A stretch of 64,000 bases of DNA from Natrinema amylolyticum (GTDB lineage Archaea > Halobacteriota > Halobacteria > Halobacteriales > Natrialbaceae), in assembly GCF_020515625.1 (NCBI RefSeq), contig NZ_JAIWPJ010000002.1, positions 682,001 through 746,000 on the forward strand, read 5' to 3'. Position 1 is the stretch's first letter. Every line of letters starts with the position of its first letter. The position numbers and the translations under genes were made by a program. The notes beneath the pieces were generated by a model. That model was not told the DNA's origin, did not search any database, and worked only from the letters and a program-made list of their open reading frames with translations. Below are positions 8,531 to 16,899 of this stretch, piece by piece.

Positions 8531-9538
8531 CTACGCGATCCGCTGGATCGCGGCCCTGACGTCGTCGTCGCCGGGCAGGACCTCTTCCTCGAGGTGCGGG
8601 CTGAACGGGATGTGAGTGTCCGGCGTCCCGACCCGCTGGATCGGCGCGTCAAGGCTGAAGAACGCGTCCTCCTGGACGCGTGCGACGATCTCGGCGTGAG
8701 TACCGTACGAGAGCGGGCTCTCGTCCGCGACGACAAGCCGACCGGTCTTTTCGACGCTCTCGACGATCGTATCGACGTCCAGCGGGTACAGCGAGCGCGG
8801 ATCGATGACCTCGACGCTGACCTCGCCCTCGAGGGTCTCGGCCGCGCCGAGGGACTCGCCGACGAGTCGCTGCGTGGCGACGACGGTGACGTCCTCGCCC
8901 TCGCGTTCGACGGCCGCCTCCCCGAGCGGGACGGTAAACTCCTCGTCGGTCGGCACCTCGCCCGACTGCTCGTAGATCATCTTGTTCTCGAAGACGAACA
9001 CGGGGTCGTTCGATCGGATAGCGGCCTTCGTCAGCCCCTTCGCGCTCGCGGGAGTCCCCGGAACGACGGCCTTCAGTCCCGGGAAGTGCGCGATCCAGGA
9101 GTGGACCGTCCCCGAGTGCTGGCTGGCGGCCCCCATGCCGCCGCCCTCAGTCGTCCGGACGGTGACCGGCATGTCGGCCTTCCCGCCGAACATGTAGCGC
9201 ATCTTCGCCATCTGGTTCATGATCTGTTCCATCGAGACGCCCGCGAAGTCCGAGAACATGAGTTCGACGACCGGCCGCGTCCCAGTCGCCGCCGCGCCGG
9301 TCGCGGCCCCCATGAAGCCGGCCTCGCTGATCGGCGTGTCCCGGATCCGTTCCTCGCCGAACTCCTCGAGCAGGCCGCTGGTCACCTCGAGGACGCCGCC
9401 GAAGAGCCCGACGTCCTCGCCCATGACGTAGACGTCCTCGTCGCGCTCGAGTTCCTCGCGGAGGGCCTGCCGGATCGCCTCCCGAACGGTCATCGTCTCG
9501 GTCTCGAGTCCCAGTTCCGCTTCCGTCTGTGCGGTCAT
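8531..9538 (-). CDS. 2-oxoacid/acetoin dehydrogenase E1 component, beta subunit
   Basis: This 335-residue protein is the beta half of the ThDP-dependent E1 decarboxylase/dehydrogenase. It begins with a short acidic leader and then TVREAIRQAL, the usual E1beta start. It contains GLFGGVLEVT, the conserved PISEAGFMGAATGAA block near residue 70, and the C-terminal transketolase-C domain with E-x-x-V-L-P near the end. Its start overlaps the end of the E1alpha gene by 4 nt (ATGA), so the two are translationally coupled. Together they form an alpha2beta2 E1 that reductively acylates the lipoyl group of the neighbouring E2. Substrate (acetoin, pyruvate or branched-chain oxoacid) cannot be read from the sequence; the AcoX neighbour points to acetoin. 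Confidence 0.9.
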   Translation of the reverse strand: MTAQTEAELGLETETMTVREAIRQALREELERDEDVYVMGEDVGLFGGVLEVTSGLLEEFGEERIRDTPISEAGFMGAATGAAATGTRPVVELMFSDFAGVSMEQIMNQMAKMRYMFGGKADMPVTVRTTEGGGMGAASQHSGTVHSWIAHFPGLKAVVPGTPASAKGLTKAAIRSNDPVFVFENKMIYEQSGEVPTDEEFTVPLGEAAVEREGEDVTVVATQRLVGESLGAAETLEGEVSVEVIDPRSLYPLDVDTIVESVEKTGRLVVADESPLSYGTHAEIVARVQEDAFFSLDAPIQRVGTPDTHIPFSPHLEEEVLPGDDDVRAAIQRIA

Positions 9539-10581
9539 CGGCGGTCACCTCCGTTCGCACCGCCGTCGGGACGCGCGGTCGCGGCGAACCGATCGAGTTC
9601 CGGCGGCCGATCGGCGAACATGTCCTCGTAGGCCGCGCTCGGCTCCGGTGGATCCGCCGCCTTCGCGTACTCGACCGCGTCATCGATCGTCGACTCGACC
9701 GCCGAACGCAGGTCCGCGAACTCGTCGTCGGTCAGTTCGCCGCGTTCGATCAGTCGGTCTCTGAACGATTCGATCGCGTCCCGGTCCTTCCAGCGTTCGA
9801 TCTCGGACTCGTCGCGGTAGGGCTCCTCGTCGCCCTCGTAGTGGCCGCGGTAGCGGTAGGTCTGGGCCTCTACCAGTGTGGGTCCGTCGCCGGCGCGGGC
9901 CCGCTCTCGGGCCTCGGCGACCGCTTCCGCGACGGCGGTGACGTCCATCCCGTCGACCGTCACCCCCGGAATGTCGTACGCCTGGGCCGTATCGCTCAGG
10001 TTGTCGACGTTGTGCTGTTTCTCGACGGGGGTGCCTTCCCCGTAGCGGTTGTTCTCGACGACGAAGATCGCCGGCAGGTCCCACGTCGCGGCGAGATTGA
10101 TCGCCTCGTGGATCTGGCCCTGTGCGACGGCCCCGTCGCCCAGGAAGCCGACCGCGACCTGATCGCGGTCCCGATAGTCGATCGTCAGCGCCGCGCCGGT
10201 CGCGAGCGGCGGTCCGGCACCAACGATCCCGTTCGCGCCGAGCATTCCCTCGTCGACGTCGGCGATATGCATCGAACCGCCCTTGCCGTTACAGTAGCCC
10301 TCGGCCTTGCCGTAGAGTTCGGCCATCATGTACTTCGGATCGAGCCCCTTCGCGATGCAGTGACCGTGACCGCGGTGCGTGCTCGCGATGTAATCGTCGG
10401 GCTCGAGCGACGCACAGGTGCCGACGCCGACCGCCTCCTCTCCGATATAGAGGTGGACGAACCCCGGTATCTCTCCGTCCGCGAACCGTTCCCCTGCTTC
10501 CTCGTCGAACGCCCGGATGGTCACCATCCGGCGCAACGCCTCCCGTCGGCCGTCCGCGCTGTCGAGGTCAAAGTCTGCCAT
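9535..10581 (-). CDS. 2-oxoacid/acetoin dehydrogenase E1 component, alpha subunit
   Basis: This 348-residue protein carries the ThDP/Mg motif of E1alpha, GDGAVAQGQIHEA followed about 20 residues later by V-V-E-N-N-R-Y-G. It also has the upstream GKGGSMH block and the ST-H-R-G-H-G-H motif. The ATG at 10581 (MADFDLDS) was chosen because in-frame starts further upstream run into the AT-rich promoter. A TATA-like ATATATC lies at 10614-10620, about 36 nt before the start. It is the first gene of an E1alpha-E1beta-AcoX operon. The residues around GKGGSMHI match the acetoin/pyruvate branch of the family, but fine substrate assignment is not possible. Confidence 0.9.
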   Translation of the reverse strand: MADFDLDSADGRREALRRMVTIRAFDEEAGERFADGEIPGFVHLYIGEEAVGVGTCASLEPDDYIASTHRGHGHCIAKGLDPKYMMAELYGKAEGYCNGKGGSMHIADVDEGMLGANGIVGAGPPLATGAALTIDYRDRDQVAVGFLGDGAVAQGQIHEAINLAATWDLPAIFVVENNRYGEGTPVEKQHNVDNLSDTAQAYDIPGVTVDGMDVTAVAEAVAEARERARAGDGPTLVEAQTYRYRGHYEGDEEPYRDESEIERWKDRDAIESFRDRLIERGELTDDEFADLRSAVESTIDDAVEYAKAADPPEPSAAYEDMFADRPPELDRFAATARPDGGANGGDRR

Positions 10582-10613
10582 GTGACCTGTCCTGTGGTAC
10601 GATATCATGTGCC

Positions 10614-10620
10614 ATATATC
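10614..10620 (-). promoter_or_regulatory. TATA-like element before the E1alpha gene
   Basis: An A/T run, GATATATGG on the minus strand, is set about 36 nt before the E1alpha start codon in an otherwise GC-rich region. A second A/T block (GATATAATC on the minus strand) lies about 25 nt further upstream. Either could position the pre-initiation complex. Spacing suggests a short 5' leader rather than a leaderless transcript. Confidence 0.35.
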
Positions 10621-10774
10621 TAGCATCCATAATCTGATTATATCACCGGCTAAACCCTCCAGATACCGAGAATGAAACCGATTCGTGGGAGCGTCGGTCG
10701 GTGACCGACGACAGTCGATCGCTACGGGACGACCGTCGCTCCCGGCCGCCTATCGCCTCCGTTCCGTCCGTCGG

Positions 10775-11554
10775 CTACCGCTCGAGTCCGTCGGGGACGA
10801 CCGGCTCGAGGCCGGTCTCCGCGACGAACTCGGCGAGGAAGCCGGCGCGGTCGGGAATCTCGTCGGGGTGATGGGAGTCGGTGCCGACGGTGACGGCCAC
10901 GTCGTGTTCGCGCAGGACAGTGAGAAACGGGGCCGAGGGATGGACGACTTCAGCATCGGTCAATGCTCGTCCGGCGTTGATCTCGGGGACCGTCCGCGAA
11001 TCGGTGAACGCCCGCGCCACTCGCCGGTAGTGCTCCGCCGTCGCTCGGCCTCGCAGCGGCGGCGTCCGCTCGAGCAGGTCCACGTGGGCCGCGATATCGA
11101 ACAGTTCCGACTCGACGAGCGCGACGAGTCGATCGAAGTAGCCGTCGACGACCGCGTCGCGCTCGGCGTCGGTCATCTCCGCGAAGTGGGACGCGACCTG
11201 GACGTTGTTCCCGTCGACGTCGTGGACGCTCCCGATCGCGTAGTCGAAGTCCGCCTCGGCGAGGAACGCGCCGATGGCCGCCTCGTCGCGCGGATCGTAG
11301 TCCATCTCGACGGCGTCGTAGATCTCGAGGTCGAAGTCCTCCCGCAGCCGTTCGATCCCCCGCCGCCGGCGCTCGTAGGTGAGATCGAGGTTGAACCCGT
11401 AGACGCTGCGCATCGACGCCGGCCGCTCGCGCGAGGCCACGTTACAGTGGTCGCTGAAGCCGACGCCCTCCAGACCGGCCGCCTCGGCCGCGCGGACCAT
11501 CCCCCTGAGGAAATCGCCGTCCGAGTAGTTCGAGTGGACGTGAAAATCCCGCAT
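10775..11554 (-). CDS. PHP-domain metal-dependent phosphoesterase
   Basis: This 259-residue protein is a PHP-family phosphoesterase, similar to HisK-type histidinol-phosphatases. It opens with MRDFHVHSNYSDGD, the first metal-binding motif (H-x-H then D). FSDHCN near residue 35 is the second motif, E-M-D-Y near 90 and D-Y-A-I-G-S-V-H-D near 113 follow, and TDSHHP near the C-terminus supplies the last ligands. All the expected trinuclear metal ligands seem present, so it is probably active. It is a single gene on the minus strand, divergent from the LUD gene. Histidinol-phosphate is one candidate substrate, but related PHP enzymes act on other phosphoesters and no his gene is nearby. Confidence 0.85.
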   Translation of the reverse strand: MRDFHVHSNYSDGDFLRGMVRAAEAAGLEGVGFSDHCNVASRERPASMRSVYGFNLDLTYERRRRGIERLREDFDLEIYDAVEMDYDPRDEAAIGAFLAEADFDYAIGSVHDVDGNNVQVASHFAEMTDAERDAVVDGYFDRLVALVESELFDIAAHVDLLERTPPLRGRATAEHYRRVARAFTDSRTVPEINAGRALTDAEVVHPSAPFLTVLREHDVAVTVGTDSHHPDEIPDRAGFLAEFVAETGLEPVVPDGLER

Positions 11555-11752
11555 ACGTCGTCGACCACGGACGGTAGGTTAGTAGTTGTGCTCGCGGAAC
11601 ACGTTTCGAACGAGCGGTGAGCCACCGTTTCCCGTCGCACAGCGGACATATTCGCTGCTCGATGGAAGTAACACTGGGGTAATCACCTAACACCGGTATC
11701 CGCGAGCGCTTAAGTCCGACACGTCCCCATTCACGTGTACGGATACATCTAA

Positions 11753-12409
11753 ATGTCACAGCAGAAATCAGAGTACGTAGACGACGCCGAGATCGACGCG
11801 ACGCTCGACGAACTCCCGACCGACGAGGCCGTCGAGGCGGCCGTCGAAAACCTCGAGGCCAACGGCTTCGAGGTCGTCGTCGCCGACTCGGCCGAGGAGG
11901 CCCTCGAAACGATCCAGTCGCAGATCCCCGCCGGTGCGTCGGTGATGAACGGCCACTCCACGACGCTCGAGGAGATCGGCTTCGCCGACTACCTGTCCGA
12001 GGGCGACCACGAGTGGGAGAGTCTGGCCGACGAAATCTGGAGCATCGACGACGACGCGAAGCGCCAAGCCGCTCGGCGAGAGTCACAGACCGCCGACTAC
12101 TTCCTCGGCGGCATCAACGCGATCTCCCAGACCGGCGAACTCGTCGCCGCCGACCGCTCCGGCAGTCGGATCGGCGCGTACCCCTTCGCCGCGAGCAACG
12201 TCGTCATCGTCAGCGGCGTCAACAAGATCGTGCCGACGCTCGACGACGCGCTTGAGCGCCTCGAGTCGGTGGCCTACCCCCTCGAGAACGAACGTGCGCA
12301 GGAGGCCTACGGCGTCGATTCGGCCATCGCCAAGGAACTCATCTTCCGACAGGAACTCGAGGAGGGTCGCACGACCGTCGTGCTCGTCCGCGATCAGTTG
12401 GGGTACTAA
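11753..12409 (+). CDS. LUD-domain protein (LutB/LutC-like, stand-alone)
   Basis: This 218-residue protein consists of a single LUD (DUF162) domain, as in lactate-utilisation proteins and YkgG. Recognisable blocks are M-N-G-H-S-T-T-L-E-E-I-G near residue 65, Y-F-L-G-G-I-N-A-I-S near 118, G-E-L-V-A-A-D-x-S-G-S-R-I and V-x-G-V-N-K-I-V-P-T. No iron-sulfur cysteines are present, unlike the LutAB-like fusion at 35250-37580. It stands alone, with no LutA or LutB partner next to it. The stop is followed after 18 nt by a perfect 11-bp stem hairpin. The role is uncertain; single LUD proteins are often unlinked to lactate genes. Confidence 0.85.
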   Translation: MSQQKSEYVDDAEIDATLDELPTDEAVEAAVENLEANGFEVVVADSAEEALETIQSQIPAGASVMNGHSTTLEEIGFADYLSEGDHEWESLADEIWSIDDDAKRQAARRESQTADYFLGGINAISQTGELVAADRSGSRIGAYPFAASNVVIVSGVNKIVPTLDDALERLESVAYPLENERAQEAYGVDSAIAKELIFRQELEEGRTTVVLVRDQLGY

Positions 12410-12427
12410 CGAGCCCGTCCGTCGGAC

Positions 12428-12452
12428 AGCGTCTCTGCACTGCAGAGACGCT
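12428..12452 (+). terminator. hairpin after LUD gene
   Basis: AGCGTCTCTGC and GCAGAGACGCT form a perfect 11-bp stem with a 3-nt loop, starting 18 nt after the LUD stop codon. No long T-run follows directly, so it may be an RNA-processing or stability element rather than a strict terminator. Confidence 0.5.
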
Positions 12453-12782
12453 ACCTGACACGGCAGTCTCTCTCGAACCCCACTGATCAGTACAGGCGGA
12501 GGCGTTACCGCTGGAGTCGAAACACAAGCGCTGGACCCGCGAGCGACCGAAGGGAGTGAGCGGCCTTTTTAGCGTAGATTTTTGCGCCGAGAGGTGAGTG
12601 AGCACAGCGAGTGGACCCGAGGCGAAAAAAGGTACTCGCGTACGTGTCGTGTGCTTTTCACCGTAGATATCCGACAAATTGGAGGGAGATAGCGTTGATC
12701 GCGGGTCGCGCTCGTCTGCTCTCGACTCAGTATACCGTCTCGTCCGCGAAACGGAATCGGGTGCGTGTTCCGGACCGGCGAG
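12453..12782. other. convergent intergenic region with low-complexity repeats
   Basis: This stretch lies between the convergent LUD and aroC genes and holds no supportable gene. It contains typical haloarchaeal intergenic sequence of the kind GAGCGACCGAAGGGAGTGAG, followed by T-runs at 12564-12569 and 12578-12582 (CCTTTTTAGC and GATTTTTGC). A second half-copy, GGTGAGTGAGCACAGCGAG, lies near 12592-12610 before an A-run at 12624. These T- and A-runs on both strands would suit bidirectional termination. Confidence 0.4.
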
Positions 12783-13934
12783 CTACTCGTTCCGCGGGCT
12801 GCTCGGGTGGTACTCAGTGTCGTACTCGCCTGGCTGATCGTCGACGCGGTCGGGATTGATTCGACCCGACAGGAGCATGAAGTCGACCAGCGTGAGCGCG
12901 AGCATCGCCTCGACCACGGGAACGCCGCGGGGCGGCAGGACCGGGTCGTGCCGGCCGATGACTTTCTCCTCCTTGATCTCGCCCGTCTCCCAGTCGGCGG
13001 TCTGCTGGGACTTGGGGATCGAGGTGGGCGCGTGCAGCGTGACCTCGCCGTAGATCGGTTCGCCGCTCGAGATGCCGCCCTGAATCCCGCCGTGGTCGTT
13101 CTCGACGGGCGTCGGATTGCCCTCGTTGTCGAACTCCCAGTCGTCGTTGCGCTCCTTGCCGGTCCACTCCGCCGCCTCGGTCCCGAGACCGAACTCGAAG
13201 GCCGTCGTCGCCGGCACCGACATCATCGCCTGCCCGAGTCGCGCGGACAGCGAGTCGAATCGGGGTGCGCCGAGGCCGACCGGAACGCCCTGCGCTTCGA
13301 AGTAGATGCTGCCCCCGATGGAGTCGCCTTCCTCCTGGTACTCCGCGATCCGTTCTTGCATTCGTTCGGCGGTTTCGGGATGCGCACAGCGGACGTCGTT
13401 CTCCTCGCTGTATTCCTTGATCTCATCGAAGCTCACGTCGGGCGCTTCGATGTCGCCGATCTGATTGACGTGGGCCTTGAGTTCGATCCCCTCCCGAGCG
13501 AGGATCTTCTTCGCGACCGCGCCGGCCGCGACCCAGTTGACCGTCTCGCGGGCCGACGAGCGGCCGCCGCCGCCCCAGTTTCGCGTGCCGAACTTCGCCG
13601 AGTAGGTGAAGTCGCCGTGGCTCGGTCGCGGCGCGGTGATGAATGGCTCGTACTTGCCCGATCGGGCGTCTTTGTTCTGGATGATCAATCCGATCGGCGT
13701 CCCGGTCGTGTAGCCGTCCTGAATCCCCGACTTGATCGAGACGGCGTCGGGTTCGCCGCGGCTGGTCGTGATCATCGACTGGCCCGGCTTTCGCCGGTCG
13801 AGATCCTCCTGAATGTCCGCTGCCGAGAGCTCGAGGCCGGCGGGACAGCCCGAAATAGTACAGCCCATCGCCTCCCCGTGGCTCTCGCCGAACGTGGTCA
13901 CCTGAAAGAGGCGACCGAAGCGGTTGCCGTTCAT
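12783..13934 (-). CDS. aroC: chorismate synthase
   Basis: This 383-residue enzyme makes chorismate from 5-enolpyruvylshikimate-3-phosphate, the last common step to aromatic amino acids. It needs reduced FMN. I see the three family signatures: FGESHGEAMG near the N-terminus, RPSHGDFTYSAKFG near residue 105, and the C-terminal block DPVLPPRGVPVVEAM. I chose the ATG at 13934 (MNGNRFGRLFQ) rather than a GTG two codons upstream, because the ATG start matches the family. It is the last gene before the convergent LUD region. The preceding pathway enzyme, aroA, lies 4 kb away on the same strand, separated by unrelated genes. Confidence 0.96.
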   Translation of the reverse strand: MNGNRFGRLFQVTTFGESHGEAMGCTISGCPAGLELSAADIQEDLDRRKPGQSMITTSRGEPDAVSIKSGIQDGYTTGTPIGLIIQNKDARSGKYEPFITAPRPSHGDFTYSAKFGTRNWGGGGRSSARETVNWVAAGAVAKKILAREGIELKAHVNQIGDIEAPDVSFDEIKEYSEENDVRCAHPETAERMQERIAEYQEEGDSIGGSIYFEAQGVPVGLGAPRFDSLSARLGQAMMSVPATTAFEFGLGTEAAEWTGKERNDDWEFDNEGNPTPVENDHGGIQGGISSGEPIYGEVTLHAPTSIPKSQQTADWETGEIKEEKVIGRHDPVLPPRGVPVVEAMLALTLVDFMLLSGRINPDRVDDQPGEYDTEYHPSSPRNE

Positions 13935-14117
13935 TACCACGTCCTCTGGGGCGCGGCCACTTAGCGGTGCAGGATTCGCGCTAGCGACGGCGTCGAATCC
14001 GGAATCCGCTCGGCCCGTTCGTGTCTCCTCGATGCACGCGGTCCGTCATTACCAGTAACTTTCTTTCATACCGATGTTTTCTTCCCTATAGAAGCGTATT
14101 GATTCACTGATAGATAC

Positions 14118-15254
14118 ATGGGGCGTCGTCGGAAACGGTCTCGAGGAGGGTGGACGAGGAGAGGGCTTCTCGCGAAAGGGGCGCTGATTAGCGGGGGCGC
14201 TTTGCTTCTCGGTGGGACGGGCGCGTTCTCCCACATCGGTGCAGACCGGTCCGTATCCGTCGGAACAGCCGACGATAGCAACGGATTTCTCGGTCTCGAT
14301 GTCACCGCGTCGGTACGGGCCGGAAGGGACGATCAGCGCCTCGTCGACGTCACGAACAACGCCACCGGAACCATCGCGGCAACGCTCTCCCTCTCGGACC
14401 CCGGTCAGGGGACGATCTCGAATCCCGACGTATCGCTCGACAGTGGGTCGACGCGGTCGATTCTCGTCTCCGTCGAAGGTGATAGCCCGACCGGCAGCGA
14501 TGCGCTCTCGTTCGAGATCGACGCGTCGAACGAGAACGTGAGTATTTCGGCGACGCGTCGCGTCGCAGTTACCGCCCCACCGACTCTCGAGCGACAGATT
14601 CGCGATCACACGCAGCACGGAAACGCAGCGTTCGGGATCTCCTATCGAGTCAGCCGCCTGCCGGACTTCGACAGGGTCGAAATCGAGGTCGAGAACGTCG
14701 ATGCCGGCCACATCGGTCGAGAGAGCTACGTCGAACAGAACGCGGAACGGACGGTATCGTATCCGCCCGGCGGCGGAAGCGACGGTGGAGCCGGCGGCGA
14801 CACCTACGAATTCCGGTTTCGCGTCTACGATCGATCCGGCGAAGTCACCGAGCTGTACACGGAAGCGAGGACCACTGCTAACGGTGAGAGCCCACCCGGC
14901 GACGATCTCAGCGACGAAGACGATCCGAAGCTCGTCGGGTTTACCGTCGCTAACGACGAACAGCACACGAACAACCGGTTCACCGTCGAATACGAAGTCG
15001 ACCGACTCGAGGCGTTCCGCGACGTCCAGGTCGCATTCGACAACACCGAGAACGACTGGTCCGATCGGACGAAGTCGAACGCTGCCGCCCCGACGGGGAC
15101 GGTCGCCTATCCCGAAGCGGGGCAACGCCAGGGCGGTGTAAACGGCGATACCTACGACGTCACCGTCGAAGTGTACAATCAGAGCGGCATTCCCGTCGAC
15201 AGTGGGACCGTCTCCATCGAAGCCGGGTCCAACGAGACGATCGAGTGGCCGTGA
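14118..15254 (+). CDS. Tat-exported protein with two repeated C-terminal domains, DUF1102-like start
   Basis: This 378-residue protein of unknown function is probably exported in folded form. It begins with a basic stretch and a twin-arginine motif (T-R-R-G-L-L-A-K), then a hydrophobic core and G-A-F-S-H-I. The segment after the signal (R-S-V-S-V-G-T-A-D-D-S-N-G-F-L-G-L-D) resembles DUF1102-type haloarchaeal surface proteins. Two copies of a module follow at about 170-250 and 285-365. Each has an N-x-x-F-x-x-x-Y-x-V-x-R-L start, an aspartate-rich middle, a V-x-Y-P tail and G-D-T-Y-x-x-x-x-x-V-Y. These look like beta-sandwich adhesion modules. The upstream DNA is AT-rich, with CTATAG about 28 nt before the start as a likely leaderless promoter. 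No operon partner is evident. Confidence 0.75.
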   Translation: MGRRRKRSRGGWTRRGLLAKGALISGGALLLGGTGAFSHIGADRSVSVGTADDSNGFLGLDVTASVRAGRDDQRLVDVTNNATGTIAATLSLSDPGQGTISNPDVSLDSGSTRSILVSVEGDSPTGSDALSFEIDASNENVSISATRRVAVTAPPTLERQIRDHTQHGNAAFGISYRVSRLPDFDRVEIEVENVDAGHIGRESYVEQNAERTVSYPPGGGSDGGAGGDTYEFRFRVYDRSGEVTELYTEARTTANGESPPGDDLSDEDDPKLVGFTVANDEQHTNNRFTVEYEVDRLEAFRDVQVAFDNTENDWSDRTKSNAAAPTGTVAYPEAGQRQGGVNGDTYDVTVEVYNQSGIPVDSGTVSIEAGSNETIEWP

Positions 15255-15461
15255 CCGATCTATGCTCGCAGTCGCCGTTCGCTCGGTGACCCCGAGGACC
15301 GACAGCACTGCCTAGGGTCGGCGGTGACTCAGCCTCTCTCTACTCGGAAGGCGATCGGTAGCCGTTCTCAGACGACCGATTTCGGATTCGCGGCTCGAGA
15401 TCAGTACGCGCGAGTCGATTCACGGACGCGAACGAGAAAGACAGAGGGGTGATCACGCGTC

Positions 15462-16649
15462 TCAGCGGCCGGTCGTTCCGGCGATCGTCGCCCAGAGCGA
15501 GACGACGGTCACGACGAAGGTCAACAGAATAGCGACGGTGTAGCCGCCGGTATAGGTGATGCTCGCAGTGCCGAGCAGCGGCATGACTAACGCGCTGGTC
15601 CCGATGGCGATATTGAACACGCCGACGATCGCGGTGTCCATCTCGGGATCGTAGATTCCCATGAGTAACGGCACGTACAACGTCGCACACCCGCCCAAAC
15701 CGATACCGATCAGGAAGACCGCGACTGCGAGCACCGACACCTGCGGCGCGAACAGCAGGACGATACCGACGGCCGAACAGCAGAGCGACGCGAGGAACGC
15801 CCGCCTCGAGCCGACGACGTCGGTGGCGTAGCCGCTGCCGACCCGCGAGATGATGCTAACGCCGCCGATCAGCCCGAACGCGGTCGACGCGCTCGCTTCC
15901 GTCAAGCCGCGAGACGCGAACAGATCGATCGCGAACGCCGCGAGGAGCTGATACCAGGCGAACGCGAGTCCGATACCGATGAACAGTAGTTGGAACGTCC
16001 GGGTCCCGACCAACCCGCCGACCCACTCGAGGAGATCGCCGGGCGCCGCCGCCGACTGGTCCGCCCATCGCGGCCGTCGACACGTGACGCCGGCGAGGGC
16101 GAACGCGACCGCGGTCACCGCCATAACGACGAGAAAGCCGCGGCGGACGCCGAACTGCGAGAGGACGCGTTGCCAGAGGGGCGGCAGTACGAACAGTCCC
16201 AATCCGTTCCCGACGAAAATGAGCCCCGTCGCGGCACCGCGGCGCTCCTCGAACCAGCGCGGGACGATCGACGCGAGCAGGACGAACACCGTCCCGAGCG
16301 CGAGCCCGAGAACGGCGAACACGACGGTCAGCCCGAGTCGGGACTCCGCGATGTACAGCGCCGGGGCGATCACGCCGGTAGCCCCCGCACAGGCGAGTAT
16401 CACGGCTCGAGCCGGCAGGCGCGCGGCGAACACCCCGACCGCACCGGATCCGATGAAGAAAGTGAACAGCATGACGGCGAAGACGGTCGAGAGCGTCACC
16501 TGCGGGATCCCGAAGGCCTCGCTGAACGGTCGCTGAAAGACGCCGTACGAGAACGGCGTTCCGAACGTAAACACCATCGCGATCGAACCGACGAGCGCGA
16601 CGATCCAACTGCGGCGGCCGTCGGGCGTCTCTCGGTGAGCACTCGTCAC
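15462..16649 (-). CDS. MFS transporter, OxlT/monocarboxylate-type
   Basis: This 395-residue integral membrane protein has 12 predicted hydrophobic segments and belongs to the major facilitator superfamily. The first helix contains GTPFSYGVFQRPFSEAFG, typical of the oxalate:formate/monocarboxylate antiporter branch. The loop between helices 4 and 5 has PRWFEERRGAATGLIFVGNGLG, the conserved W-F-x-x-R-R-G-x-A-x-G motif of that branch. It probably carries a small carboxylic acid; the actual substrate cannot be told. It is a single gene on the minus strand, facing the Tat-exported protein and 217 nt from the thiolase. Confidence 0.85.
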   Translation of the reverse strand: MTSAHRETPDGRRSWIVALVGSIAMVFTFGTPFSYGVFQRPFSEAFGIPQVTLSTVFAVMLFTFFIGSGAVGVFAARLPARAVILACAGATGVIAPALYIAESRLGLTVVFAVLGLALGTVFVLLASIVPRWFEERRGAATGLIFVGNGLGLFVLPPLWQRVLSQFGVRRGFLVVMAVTAVAFALAGVTCRRPRWADQSAAAPGDLLEWVGGLVGTRTFQLLFIGIGLAFAWYQLLAAFAIDLFASRGLTEASASTAFGLIGGVSIISRVGSGYATDVVGSRRAFLASLCCSAVGIVLLFAPQVSVLAVAVFLIGIGLGGCATLYVPLLMGIYDPEMDTAIVGVFNIAIGTSALVMPLLGTASITYTGGYTVAILLTFVVTVVSLWATIAGTTGR

Positions 16650-16735
16650 GTAACCGCCTCACTCGTACGACGGCGAAAACATTCTGATTCGGGGGCGCCG
16701 CCACGTTCCTCGCCCGCCCACGGAGACGTCTACGC

Positions 16736-16899
16736 TCGAGCGTTTCAGGGCAGTTCGAACTCGATCGCCGCTCCCTGACGCGACCACCTTTTGTCTCGGC
16801 CGATTCGCTCACTTCGTTCGCGAACGGCCTCGCAAAATCTGGACCAAAAAACCGAAATCGAGCGTTTCAGGGCAGTTCGAATTCGATCGCCGCTCCCTG
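16736..16899. repeat. duplicated 42-bp segment of the thiolase 3' end
   Basis: Bases 16736-16777 and 16858-16899 are the same 42-nt sequence with a single mismatch (C versus T at 16760/16882). The second copy is the true 3' end of the thiolase gene plus a few bases of downstream sequence. The first copy lies outside any gene and would encode the same last residues (G-A-A-I-E-F-E-L-P-stop) on the minus strand. It is a stray gene end, either a scar of a deleted tandem thiolase or a local 122-bp duplication. Confidence 0.8.

Noticed and set aside
7064-9631. Very long open frame (over 850 codons) on the plus strand over the AcoX and E1beta genes
   Set aside because: It is the antisense of two well-supported genes. 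The Arg- and Asp-rich translation has no recognisable motif, as expected for a high-GC shadow frame.
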